From Ursus arctos (taxonomy: Eukaryota; Chordata; Mammalia; Carnivora; Ursidae): a stretch of DNA of 64,000 nt. Positions 35,046 through 46,605 of this stretch are shown one piece after another. The notes below the pieces were generated by a model. It worked only from the letters and a program-made list of their open reading frames with translations, was not told where the DNA came from and searched no databases. The translations under genes and the position numbers were made by a program. The stretch spans positions 63,988,727-64,052,726 of the forward strand of contig NW_026623100.1 in the NCBI RefSeq assembly GCF_023065955.2, read 5' to 3'. Position 1 is the stretch's first letter, and each line of letters begins with the position of its first letter.

Positions 35046-35250
35046 AAATTTTTTTTAAGATTTTATTTATCTGAGAGAGAGAGAGTGAGCAAGAGACAGA
35101 GAACATTAGCAGGGGGAGGGGCAGAGGAAGGGAGATAAGCTGACTCCCTTCTGAGCAGCGAGCTCGATACAGGGCTCGATCCCAGAACTCTGGGATGATG
35201 ACCTGAACCGAAGGCAGACATTTAACCGACTGAGCCACCCAGGCGCCCAA
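35046..35250 (-). mobile_element. SINEC (general carnivore type)
   Basis: T run, 'aagattttatttatctgaga', GA repeat, and 'gactgagccacccaggcgcc' at the right end. Duplication agctcaaaa at 35037-35045 and 35252-35260. A 76-codon minus frame is SINE sequence. Confidence 0.95.
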
Positions 35251-35260
35251 GAGCTCAAAA

Positions 35261-35930
35261 TTTTATTTAAAAACATATACAATGCTCATATATTATCGAC
35301 AGTAATATACTTATATACTATTTACCACATAGAATAAAGTTTACACAAATAATACTGTAATTCCATAATTAATCATAAAACCTTTCTGTAGTAAGCTACA
35401 TTTCCTAGGAAAGGAAGCAAAGAGCTTTTATTTTTACCTCTTTCTAATTCCTGCCTTACTTGTACTATCACAAAAGGAAAATGAAGAAATATTGTGATTG
35501 GAGTTATCAAATTCTGATGACTTTCTCAAGAGATATGTGTGTTTTCTTTCATGAAATAGTCCAGACAGATATAATTAATACCAACCTATCCACAACACAG
35601 ATAAAGAAAGACATTAAACACAAAGAAGTGCCTGTGGGTTCCCTACTGCATTACAACCCCTTCCCAATTATCCACCATCCTGAAATTTCTGTTCTGAGAC
35701 TAATTTGGCACACTTGATGGCTTTTTGAGAAATGCTTTTTATTGTCATTTTTTTCTCTCTCCAAATGTCTCTTAGAGAAGTTGAAATCCAACTATTCCCC
35801 AAGTTATTTGAGAGTATATGTTAATCTGCACTTTCAATTGACATAAAAATGAGATGAGATATTGGTTCATGCTACCAATATGAATAACTATAAGATCTAA
35901 GTTGAGAACCACTTGTTAATGAATACTGAT
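35261..35930. other. unassigned AT-rich sequence
   Basis: An 85-codon frame (35460-35717) has no recognisable domain. No repeat assigned. Confidence 0.45.
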
Positions 35931-36500
35931 AAAGAACGAATGAATGAATGAAGAACAAGCAAGCTAGCCACCACACTTTCAACACTGTTTTCCTCAGTCA
36001 GTGCTCAGCAGCATTAGACACAGTTGACCATGCTCTCCTCTGGAATATCTCTCTTGGCTTCTGCAATCTACTCTCTCCGGTTTTAATACCATTTCAACAA
36101 TCATCTTTGTCAGGCTCCTTTATTGACTGCTTCACCTCTATATGACCTATAAATATTCCTCAGGCCTTGGGGCTCTTCACTGTCTTTCTTCTCCTCACGT
36201 GACCTCAGGCATTCCAATGGCTATAAATAATGTCCTCATGCTACACACTTCCAAGTTTACATTTCTACCTCAATCCCCCTTCTGAACTCCAGACTTTCAT
36301 ATCCTATCTACTGGACATTTCCACCAAAATGTCTACTAGGCAGCTCCAAGTTAACAGGTCCAAGATGGAATTCTTGATCAACGCTTCAAACTGCTCACCC
36401 AGCCCACACTTGTAACTCTTTCCAGTTCCTATCCTTCCCATCTAAGTAAATGGCACCGCCATCTACCCAGATACTCAAGTCATCAACCTCTCTGTTTATA
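35931..36500 (+). mobile_element. L2 LINE ORF2 relic
   Basis: DNA order matches L2 ORF2: 'cagttgaccatgctctcctc', 'tcaggccttggggctcttca', 'ctgaactccagactttcata', 'aaaatgtctactaggcagct' and 'aacaggtccaagatggaatt'. Frames at 35948 and 36230 are reverse-transcriptase relics with stops. Confidence 0.85.
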
Positions 36501-37478
36501 TTTAATTTTCTTGATATAAAATGGATTTCTTGAAAACTACATTTAACATTGTCCTATCTTCCCAAGATTCTGGCACTCTAGAGAACTACAGAAAGGAAAT
36601 CTGTTAACATGATATGATGCCTTTGTTGTATTTCCTGAGCCTTTGCCTTGGGGTACAGTTGAGGGAGTGAGAGGGAGGTTAAGAAAGGAATTGAAGTGAT
36701 ATGATCATATTGCTAGACATTCTGGGCGTTCACAACAAACCATGCTGAAAAATACTTGTTCTTCAAAACCAAAGACAGTTGTCCTTAAAACAAAAGAAAA
36801 AAGATATAAATTACCTAGAAAAGAACAGCCCTTATTTTTAGAAAGTAAGCTCTAGAATCTTATGTGAAATTTTTTTGTGAGATAAACAACTCTTCCATAC
36901 ACTACCTTTTCTGAAGCCTGTAATCAAGGATAATTATACTACAGAATAAAAGCTAAAAGTTACTATAATTTTAATAGCATCTTATACACTCTATAAAAAT
37001 ATTTTAAATTCATAAAACATACAGGAACAAAGAAAAGCAGTCTTCTCTTAAAACTTCAGTCCTTAAAGAGGAAAAACTTTACTTACACAGGCTGTAAGAA
37101 GACATTCAAATATAGAAGGTTGTGCTCTGTTGTTACAAACATTTATGTCCTTTTATAACTAACCAGTCTCTCCACCCCCCATTAATTCTATTGCCAGTAA
37201 GTAGGGAAAATGCTGGATAATTTTAGTGTTTGTCTCTAAAACCTAAAGGCTAAGAGGTCTGCTTAGGCTCTTTAAAATGAAGGATGATTGTCTCTGAAAG
37301 ACTATAGATTTTCTAAGTCGTTTCTCCCACTACCAATTTCCAATTAATGAAAGACTATGTCAAGTTGATGAATATTGCTGATCACCTAAATTAGGTATTG
37401 ATGATACAAAGATGAATAAGACACTGAATCTCATAGTATACAAAGTAAAAAACAAAAAAACCCCAAAAAACTAAGATG
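36501..37478. other. unassigned AT-rich sequence, 1 kb
   Basis: Nothing recognised. Confidence 0.5.
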
Positions 37479-37601
37479 ATAAAATTCTGTATTAAAAATG
37501 TTAAGTGGTCATCTAGAATTTAAATGACCTCAAACCTGAAATAAAATTCTGTATTAAAAAACGTTAAGCAGTCATCTAGGATTTAAATGACTTCAAACTA
37601 T
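37479..37601 (+). repeat. 62-bp tandem duplication (two copies)
   Basis: Copy 1 (37479-37540) and copy 2 (37541-37601) both run 'ataaaattctgtattaaaaa', 'gtcatctag' and 'atttaaatgac'. They differ at only a few positions. Confidence 0.92.
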
Positions 37602-38300
37602 ATGTTAAATTACTGAAGCAGGTTATTTTCACAAACATTTTTAATCTAAAATTTTACAAAAACAGGGATGAAATTTTCTACCTCAAATAAATTTAATTAT
37701 ATCTAATAATCTACATTATACAACTTGTACAATATAAAGTAAATATACATATAAATATAAAATTTATACAGTAAAGGAGGGAAAGTACATGAGACAATAT
37801 AAAATAGTTTTATGCAAATGAAGTAAAAATAATTATTCTATTATAGGAATTATAAATGCTAAAGAACATTCTATTTGAGTTAGCTGCCTATTAGCGATCT
37901 CTGAAGTATAATTAGCAAACGCTGTACACTGCATTCAAATAATTAGCTAAAATGACTATCCGTACCTGCCAAAAACTTCAGAACACAAAGACTTGTACGG
38001 TAAACGAAAGCAGGGGATAGCCCCTAAACAGATACCCTGTGTATGCACGCGCACGCACACACATTGAGTACTCAGAGTCTTTGTTTGACAGTAGCTATAA
38101 TCTGAAATGGCAATAGGAAGGTATAACGCTCTGTCAAATTTAACCTTACTTTTAACCTTTTTTAACTAAGTACAAATTTTCCCTGCCTAGAAGGGAATGC
38201 CATTATGAATTAGGGAGCCACCGTTCACTACAGGGTGGGGCCCCACAGTTGTACAGTTCCATCCCCAACTTGCTAGGAGCTTGAAGGCCAATTAATCTGC
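37602..38300. other. unassigned AT-rich sequence
   Basis: Contains a short CA-type stretch (38043-38062) and a run of A at 38305-38322 with no SINE before it. Confidence 0.45.
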
Positions 38301-38512
38301 ATTAAAAAAAAAAAAAAAAAAGCAGCCCTCTCAGCTTTCAAGCAGAGGTGTGGTCCAATCCAGACAACTCTGTGTCCCAGCAAACAGCTAGATCCAAACA
38401 GTTTCCGTTGTCATCAAGAAAAAAGCTTACTTGTTAGAACTTGTCTTCGCTGTACTGGGCGCACTTTATATTAGAAGTGGAGGCAAGCAAAGGCAACAGC
38501 TGGCTTCTTCAC

Positions 38513-38720
38513 TCAGTGGTATGGAAAATCTTCAGGGTTCAATGCCGATGTGGTACCAACGGTCCATGAATTGAGAAGATTTGTGACGACTACCTTAGGG
38601 ATTGCCTCTGGGGGCTTCTCCAAAAATTGCTGTTCTTTTTCCTGGTCTGTGTCAAACCTCCTATTCCCAAAAAATCTTGGAAGAAGCATGGTCTCAAATA
38701 TCTGTTTAGTTAAATGTGCA
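38513..38720 (-). other. protein-like short ORF, possible terminal exon or pseudogene
   Basis: The frame ending with TGA at 38513-38515 is open upward to about 38752. Its first ATG (38687-38689) gives 58 codons. The peptide has a basic start (LLPRFFGNRRF), an acidic/glutamine stretch (DTDQEKEQQFLEKPPE) and a polar C-terminus ending NPEDFPYH. Upstream of the ATG, 'tttatttatacttctag' resembles a splice acceptor, with the exon starting at 38720 and in frame. I do not recognise the protein. The opposite strand is also open (60 codons, 38550-38732), so chance openness is a real alternative. Confidence 0.25.
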
Positions 38721-38752
38721 CTAGAAGTATAAATAAAGTTTACTATTCAAGA

Positions 38753-40256
38753 ACAATTTACATCTCGAACAAGAGCTTGATGTTCCAAATTAATCCAAAT
38801 CAATGGAGAGACTCTGGGTGGTGAACAGGTACCTTCCACCGTTCTAGATGTGACCGTGGCTTGGGTGACCATCCCCCTACTAATGTCATGGAGGGCAGTA
38901 AAGAAAACAGAGAGTGCAAAAGTCCACAGAAAGGGAAATCAGTCCACTGAAGACTTACAAATAGTATAATGGCACTGTTTCTTTGGAAGAGTTAGGGAAG
39001 TCAAAATCCTGTTCTATCCGTGAACATACGCATGAATCTACAAAGGGCTAACTTTGGATTTGCTCCAGAAGCCCTGGCCCTAGCCTTTGCTCTGAGAAGT
39101 AAGGCACTCTGTATCTGTTGAATGAAGAAATATAAATGTTACCAGTGGCATCTGATATTAGAATAGAGATTAGAGAGAACTCGGTGTGCGCCAAGAGATG
39201 TTAACCTGAGCAACAACAAGTTACTTGAGTTTATACATAACTCAATAAAGAGAAAAGCAGACTTCGAAGCACAGCTGACTATCAAGTTTCTGACGGTGGA
39301 ACAAGGAAGAATCTGAAGGTCAAGGGGGCTTGATCATTTGGGAACACCACACGATCAAAGGCACAGCCTTTCACCTAGCTCAAGCACTTCCCGAAGTTGG
39401 TTAGTGGCTGTTCCTTAGAAAATGTATTTGCAATCCTAAATCCCAAGTATCAACTGAGCTGAAGCAAGGGCTAGGCTGCTGGAGAGGAAATCGGGGTCAG
39501 AGAAGGACTCTGCTGTCATGGCTCCTGTAGCAAAAGTACTGTTGTGTTAACAAATGATTCCTATTTCTTTACATACCATTTCAAACAGGTTTGAAAAGTA
39601 CAACTGACAAAATGCAGTCTGCTCAATACAACATTTAAGATCTGGTCTCTATCAACTTCACCAGCTTGAACTCCAATGGAAACACCACATATGCAATTTT
39701 CCAAAAGCTAAAATAAAGTTTCAAGATTATGCATGTTGAATTCATTTGTGATTGGGAGGGGAGAAAAGGAGGGGGTTAAACTCTTCAGTGAAATCATGGC
39801 CAGATAAAGAACCAGCAAAGGGCCATCACAACTGGAGTAAAACGGGTCCTCAGTGCACTAAAGTGGACAAGGGGAGGACGGCAGACCCCACAGCCGGCTT
39901 CACAGAGGGGGCCACAGGCGTAACACAGCAGGGCAACGCAGCCCGGGTTAGAGAATACATTAGGTTGTCAGTGACCAAAATGGAACAAAAAAACACTGTG
40001 ATTCATAAACAAGTTTTCAATATATGCTATTTCCCACAAATTGTCTTTACTGGTAAAGGAATAAGGCAAGAACACCCATAGTTTTACCAAAGGAACTGAA
40101 CCCAGACTGATTTCCCCCCCTCAACCTACTGTAACAAGAAAGAGAAAATACTTCTTAACTACTTTACAGGAATTTAATTATTGGTATGCAGAGACTATGA
40201 ATTAAATTTAACAAACAGATTTCCATTATAAAAACAAAATTAAGGGAAAAAATTCA
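38753..40256. other. unassigned sequence, 1.5 kb
   Basis: No repeat recognised. A 109-codon plus frame (39752-40081) is polar and lysine/glycine rich without a known motif. Confidence 0.45.
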
Positions 40257-40483
40257 GTGGTTTTTCAACCTGAAGCAATTTTGCCCTCCAGGGGACATCT
40301 GGCAATGTCTAGAGAAATTTTTGGTTGTCACAACTGGGGGGCAGGAGGAGAGTTCTACTGGCATCTAGTGGGTGGAGGTCAGGGAGGTTACTTCACACCC
40401 TACAATACGCAGGACAGCCCCTCACAAAAAAGAATGATCTGACAAAAATGTCAGTAGTGCTGGGGTTGAAGAACACTAAATGG
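40257..40483 (+). mobile_element. hAT-type DNA transposon (non-autonomous)
   Basis: 'aagcaattttgccctccagg', 'ggacatctggcaatgtctag', 'tttggttgtcacaactgggg', 'actggcatctagtgggtgga' and 'gacagcccctcacaaaaaag' follow a common mammalian hAT element. The eroded ends 'gtggtttttcaacc' and 'ggggttgaagaacact' are partly inverse. Subfamily not assigned. Confidence 0.85.
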
Positions 40484-40719
40484 CAATCTGTCTCCATAAA
40501 TCCAGGTCTACTCTTTATGAATAATTCACCACCCAACTCCTAATGGTCCCAGCAATTTGCTCCCAAGTGTAACCAAGCCTTAGAGCACCAATTGTAAAAT
40601 TAGAGGGAGAGTAAATTGATACAATCTTCTGGAAGAAAAAATGTATATAATATAAAATAGAAGTAAATACGAGTATTAAATATTAAAACTATGAATTATA
40701 TATAGATTCTCTTTCTCTT

Positions 40720-41235
40720 CCTCGTATACTCCTTGAGCCAGCAATACCACTTTTAAGACTTTATCTGAAATTAGTAATTAGATAAATACATACGTGCTCA
40801 GAGATTTTCACTGGAGCACTAAGAGGCCCACCCTGAAAAAAATTAAAACAATCTTACTACCTAGCCCTGGGCCATTAGTTAAATTATGACTTTTTTTGAG
40901 AAGATGGAGGATTCGAGAGTCTAAGTGCCACCTGCTAAGTGGCAGAGCTAGGTTGGTAAAAGAGAGCTCAACTTCACAGAAGAGAAGGAAAGACAGAAGA
41001 TGGCATAACAAACCAAACATGAACTAGAGTGTTTATAAGTAAAATTACATCAAGTATGGGATTTGCTTCCAAATAATCCAGCGTGGGGCACTGGAAAGGA
41101 GGAGAACAGAATTAAAACAGATCAGCTTTCTGTTTGTAATTACTGAAACTAGGTAATGGGTTACATGATGGTGCTATAAATACAGTGTCCTCTTACCCTT
41201 GTGTACATTTGAAATTTTTCACCACCGAAGTTTCT
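40720..41235 (+). mobile_element. L1M relic (two pieces)
   Basis: 40725-40820 has 'agccagcaataccactttta' and 'tttatctgaaattagtaatt' from the ORF2 end. 41140-41235 has 'gaaactaggtaatgggttac' and 'gtacatttgaaatttttcac' from a 3' UTR end. The part between is unclear. Confidence 0.55.
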
Positions 41236-42336
41236 TAAGCATGTTGAATATCTACTTCCTAGCTCTGTACCACGAAGAGGACTAAAAACTATAGTCAACC
41301 CAGCAGCAATGAATCCCAAGAGCCTAACATGAGAGTGAAATATTTCCTGCTAAAAGAAATCAGAATTTCTTAGAAAAATGGTTGACTTCAGATGTGGGTC
41401 AGGAAATATTCAAGATGAGTCTCAAACATTTCATTCTATCAGACATCAAAGACTACTACTAAGGTCATGTCGAAGGGACTCGGGAACCAACCTGTAAAGG
41501 TTACTGCTAGCCAGAAATGGGACAATTTCAATTTCAATCCATCAAATACATTTAAAGTCATAAGTTCAAAATGAATTTGAATATAGAATGAATTAATGAG
41601 TCAACTTCTAAGAGTGACAGACCAATTCATTATCTTAAACTCTGGGCAGATAATAAGAAAGAATCAAGCATTTACCCTGCCTTTCTTGTATGAACTGTAC
41701 CACTGGGATAACCAAATAGTAGATGAGAGAAATCATCTCCTTATAAAATTATTCCAGCTAATAAAAAAAAAACAGAATGATAAAATCATAGTATCACCAT
41801 TTTGTAACCCTCTATGAGTTAAGGGATCTAAGCATGAAGCACCAATGCCTGCTAACATCATGGAAAGAGTGACAACCAGACATTCACCTCCCTCATGCTA
41901 AAAGAACACACCACCACCATAGTCTTGCCAAAGGCACCGAACCCAGATCTGATGAAGCCTTCCCGTTCCGCTGCCAGTTTGCAGGAAATACACAGGAACA
42001 TCTGAACTGCACAGCAAGTGTGCCATCAGCAAAATCTAAGACTAGGGGAAACTCTTCAAGTAAAGGACCTGGGTTCCTCAACAACTAATTGTAAGGAAAA
42101 GAAAAGGAAGGAAAGGAGGAACCTTAAGATGGAAAGAGACTTCAAAGACACATCTAATTTTAGAACAATAGGTAAAACTCAGGTATAGTTAAGGGATGTA
42201 CACTTGGATAATGAAACTACAAACAGAATCTCGGGTTTCTTTCTAACAGTCGGGGTAGTGGGAGAAAGGCAGCTGTGATTCGGATGGGGCATGCGGAGTC
42301 AAGACAGAACCCTAACACGGTGACATCTGGGACAGA
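41236..42336. other. unassigned sequence, 1.1 kb
   Basis: Frames of 63-73 codons occur but none has a motif. No repeat recognised. Confidence 0.45.
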
Positions 42337-42440
42337 GATGACGGTTCTCATTTTATAATTAAGGAAACTGAGGCTTGGAGGGGTTGAGCAATTTGCCAAT
42401 GTTACATAATAAATGGTGGGTGTGTAGTTCTGACACAAGC
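42337..42440 (-). mobile_element. MIR SINE relic
   Basis: 'gttctcattttataattaag', 'gaaactgaggcttggagggg' and 'tttgccaatgttacataata' are the reverse MIR core. Confidence 0.85.
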
Positions 42441-43242
42441 AATCTGACTACGAGCTTAAACTCTTGCCCAGAATTTAACTGCGATTTAACACCTCTTTTT
42501 CCTTGAGGTATAAGTTAACAAAAAGTAAAGTGCACAGACCTTGAGTGTAAGTTTGAGGGTAAAGTTCAACGAACTTTACATTTGAAATACTGTTTTGCTC
42601 TGATGGTTTTAAATGTCCACATAAAGAGAGAAATGTATAATCTCCTTAAGATAACATCTTCGTCAGTGCCAAGCCAAGGAAGGTACTTCAAGGGCTGCAG
42701 TAGTGAGCTTTTCCTGGAACTGAGGATAGGAGAGTCAGGAATGATGCTTCCTATCGTGATCTAGTGCTTTGCTTTGCTTTTATTTACCGACCAAAATAAA
42801 AACTGCCCTGGGCATTTCTGAAGAGAGCCAAGGTATGGCCACGGGAGGTGGGAGATGACCAGCAGCCTCTCTCCAAAGAAAAAGAGACCACGCCTGGGGG
42901 ATTAGAATAGGAGGCCTCTCAGTAGATAAAACCTGTCAGCATGGCTAACAAAGGGGAGAGCCTGCACAGCACCCCAGAACCTACAGGAAAAGACACTAAA
43001 AGTTTTGTGCCAACTGAAAAATTTTCTTAAAGCAATAAAGAAAACCAGATCGCAAAACTAATTTGACTGTAGTTAGGCTTAAGGAAGCTATTTGAACCTG
43101 GGCCTTAAAGTAGGTCTAACTCTTTTAAGTTTATTCCATGTAACATCTAGGCTTGGATTTATTGTGTAAATCATAATAATTAGTCATAGACATTAGTATT
43201 TGTCCTGTTATTTTAAGAATTAATTCTGACACAATCACAGTA
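42441..43242. other. unassigned sequence
   Basis: Nothing recognised. A TTTGC repeat of four units lies near 42762-42781. Confidence 0.45.
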
Positions 43243-43470
43243 ACAGGAATGATAACAGATACCATTTCCAGAATGCTCTGTGGTAGTCACTGGACTAACC
43301 GGAGACATGCATTAACTCACTCAATCTTCACAGCCACTCTCAGAAGTAGGTAGTTAATATGCTTGGGGGTTTTTTTTGTTTTTTGTTTTTTTGTTTTCAG
43401 ATGAAGAAACCAAGGCACACACTAGTAAGCAGCAGAGCTGAAATACTGACATTCTGTTTGCATTTATCCA
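43243..43470 (-). mobile_element. MIR SINE relic with internal T repeat
   Basis: 'gcattaactcactcaatctt', 'cttcacagccactctcagaa', 'cagatgaagaaaccaaggca' and 'agtaagcagcagagctgaaa'. A TTTTTTGTTTTTTG run (43368-43398) is inside. Confidence 0.85.
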
Positions 43471-43729
43471 CTGCTTTGCAGTTAATCTTCCTGTTCAGCC
43501 AATCCTGCTCTAAATTAGCACCACAGTTCCCAAGGCGTCGGGACAATCTTAATGGAATTTAGGAGAAACGAAGAGCGCTCTAGAGGGAGTATCAGTTCCC
43601 CTTCAGGGAAGGAAATATCAGAGGTAGACTTGACCTGTAAACCTGACCTACAAACTTAACTCGCTGTAATTCTTTGACCCATTGTATACCAAAGACATCT
43701 GGAAATATACCAGACAGGATCCAGTCTGT

Positions 43730-43812
43730 AAACTCTTAACGTTCCTCTAGTATAGTGCTTGGCACATAGCCGGTACGCAATATTTATCAAATGAAAGTAA
43801 AAATGAACACAT
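43730..43812 (+). mobile_element. L2 or MIR 3' end
   Basis: 'ctagtatagtgcttggcaca' followed by 'tagccggtacgcaatattta' is the conserved end shared by L2 and MIR. Confidence 0.65.
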
Positions 43813-45149
43813 GAGATAACCTCACCGAGCATTCGGACATAGTATATAACCTACTTAACACCAAGGAAGCAAACCAGACGATCCCTAGTGGCCCCTTTCT
43901 AACTAGTACTTGAAACGTTTAACTAAAGAAAGGGACAAGAAGAGGGATTCCCTGGAGAGAACAGAGGGAACGAGATGAACAAATGCAGGGACCGTATAGC
44001 TGAGAGAACCAATAATGAGGATAATAGACAGTGATGGCAACGTTCTCACTAATGCATAAATTTACTTGGATATTTGTCTTTATTTGCAGTTTGCTAGGAG
44101 CCTCTATTAACCTGAAAGGTGAAAATACATAGGAGGTACCCCTTCATCACCCCTGTACACAGACACATACACACTTACTCCATTAAAGACATCCTCAGAA
44201 ATAAAAAGTGAAAAAAAAAAAAATCAGAAGAATTTTTTAAATTCACGCTTTTTTTTTTTTTGGTTTTTATCAACCGAGTTATTTTGGGTTGCTATTCACT
44301 AAAAACTATAAAATATGTCAGTGTCGGGGCCATATGTTGAAAGTCAACGGGATTCTTCTTCTTCTAGCATTCTCTCTTTTATTGGCAGGTTTTCTTCGTA
44401 AGATCTGTCATCTGGAAGAGCTCATTCTGAACAGTTGATGATTCTCCATAGGTTATGTTTTCAGGCTGAATCATAATCTTTTGTAGCCATAATCTGCTGA
44501 AATTCTCGGCACATTCATATAATATTTAAAACATTTTGTTTTTCTCAAAATCGAATATGAGTTTTCCCCCACCTTCACAATTAAACCAATATCAAAATGT
44601 CTTGGAAGAATTCGTTATGGGGTGGGGGGATAATTAAATTTTAAAACTTAAAACTCCAAATCTACCACAGTTATAAACTTGGTATTTTATGCATTCTTAA
44701 CAAAGGTTGTCTGTATCAGCCAAGCGAGCTCACAAATGTTACATTGCGTGACTTGATTCTGATTTACTGTTAAGATTGTTAGAACTTGTATTTTGTGCCC
44801 TTGCTACATATGTACATTGTAAATATTGCATAAGAACATTGGAATGCAATAACCATAAAAATAATTGCGGGCTATTACATAATCAGAAGTCTGTTTCTAT
44901 TCTTTATTGGGCTAGTCTCATCATACCAAATAAAATATAGGTTCTGAATAAAAATAGATTCACTTCTAGAATTATATTTCCTTTTATGTTTTCTTCAGAT
45001 TTAGGATTACTGTAATTGTGGATTATGTTTCTTTTTTAAAAATCAGCTGAAAAAGTAGGGTTCATCTGAATGATACAAGAACTCATCTATACTATCATTC
45101 AATCATTTTTTATGTCCTATACACACAGGCATGTATCAGTTTTTACAGT
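43813..45149. other. unassigned AT-rich sequence, 1.3 kb, low repeat content
   Basis: No repeat recognised except short A and T runs near 44210 and 44250. A splice-like pair (acceptor at 44386-44388, donor GTAAGAT from 44398) is described in the findings. Confidence 0.45.
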
Positions 45150-45250
45150 GAAATCTTACTGAGCACATACTATGTTCAGGGCACTGTGCTATACAACACA
45201 CGGAGCTTCAGAGGTGACTCAGACTAATTCTGCCAGCAGGAGTTTAAACT
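45150..45250 (-). mobile_element. L2 LINE 3' end
   Basis: 'atcttactgagcacatacta' with 'tgttcagggcactgtgctat' is the reverse L2 end. Confidence 0.75.
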
Positions 45251-45788
45251 TTTACAGACATCAGCTCTTCCTTCCTATTTGCACTGCTCCCGGTCTATCA
45301 CTCATTTCCAAACTACCGCAGTCTCCTTCAACCCCTGCTCCCTGCCTCCCCTGCCAGGGCCAGTGAAACCTTCATTGTGTCTTGCCTCGGTTTTCAAACT
45401 GTACGTGACGCTTTAGCGTGTACTAAGGGAAGTGCAAGCCCTCTAATCTGCAATCCCTCCTCAACAATCTGGTTTTTCCTTGAACAGGATTCAAACTTGT
45501 CTACTCTAAGCCCTTCCTCAAACACTCACCCCTCCCAGACACGACAGCAGTATAAAGCCACATATGATGGGTAAGATTTTAACAGAAATTGTAATGTAAA
45601 GTATTCCGGATTGAGGGAGACACAAAACCAAGAAAGAGTAAGAAGAGTTCTGGCTAATTTTCTAGGAAGGCTGAAACGTAAGGTTAAGGTAAGTAAGTAG
45701 AGAGATACAAGGATAATGTAATGTTTGTGAGCTTTTAGACCCTAGTAGTTATCTTTCCATCTCTCGACCTATTTACCTACTTACCACC
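45251..45788. other. unassigned sequence
   Basis: C- and T-rich at 45270-45360. Two 64-65 codon frames lack motifs. May be more of an L2. Confidence 0.4.
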
Positions 45789-46300
45789 TGTGGTGGCTTT
45801 AAAGTGTGTCTACAAACTCTTTGATACTCCTGCTTTCAAAAGGAAAGCCTAATTTTCTTTCCCTTGAGCGTGGGAAGGACTTAAGCCACTTCTAATGAAG
45901 TGAACAAAAGGAAGTGGCCTTCAGACACTAGATCTTAAAAGGCACTGCAGCTCCCTTCTCACTCACGCTCCCTGACTGCTTGCTCTGGAGGAAGTCAGGT
46001 GCCATGTTGTGAGGATACTCAAGCAGCCGACAGAGAGGCCCATGTGATGAGGAATTAAGCCCTCCCGCCAAGAGCCAAGGCATAAGCCATCTTGGATCCT
46101 CTAGCCCCCGTTAAACCTTCAGATGACTATAGTCGCTGCCAAGACCCTGACTGCAGCCACATGAGAAACTCGGGAACCTCTCAACTAAGTTATTCCCAAA
46201 TTCCTCACCCAGAGAAACTATGACATAATGAATATTTATTGTTTTAAGCCACTAAAAGCTTTTGTAGTAATTTACTATGGAGCAGCAGGTAACTACTATG
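45789..46300 (+). mobile_element. MLT1-type LTR (ERVL-MaLR), solo
   Basis: 'caaactctttgatactcctg', 'cccttgagcgtgggaaggac', 'gtgccatgttgtgaggatac', 'tcaagcagccgacagagagg', 'attgttttaagccactaaaa' and 'gtaatttactatggagcagc' give nearly the whole LTR. No internal retroviral sequence on either side, so this is a solo LTR of an ancient element. Confidence 0.88.
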
Positions 46301-46489
46301 CTACCTATCGATAAATGTCTACAGTAAGAATGTCAATGGCTTCAGATATAAACCGTTATGACAATATTCCCAAACAGTATAATAAAGAATAAATAGTCTT
46401 TCAATTTGTGGTATCCCTGACATAATTAAAAAACACAGTGAGGACACAGATCACATCATGTTTATCATATATAAATACATATGATATAT

Positions 46490-46518
46490 TTACACACACA
46501 CATACACACACACACCCC
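46490..46518 (+). repeat. (CA)n microsatellite
   Basis: CACACA runs with one CATA break, then a C run. Confidence 0.88.
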
Positions 46519-46524
46519 CCATAC

Positions 46525-46605
46525 ATATCCTCAGCATCAAGTACCGTACCTGACTCACAATAACAATTCAATAAATATGTCCTGAATGGGGTAATGGACT
46601 CCTTT
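46525..46605 (+). mobile_element. L2 LINE 3' end
   Basis: 'tcagcatcaagtaccgtacc' then 'attcaataaatatgtcctga' is an eroded L2 end. Confidence 0.6.

Noticed and set aside
38508..38760. Processed pseudogene of a small mitochondrial protein (plus strand, AATAAA at 38731)
   Set aside because: Compared from memory with several small respiratory-chain proteins and found no match; no poly(A) tail or flanking duplication follows the AATAAA.
39752..40081. 109-codon plus-strand frame
   Set aside because: No domain or family resemblance, and its 3' half is AT-rich; one frame this long is expected by chance in 64 kb.
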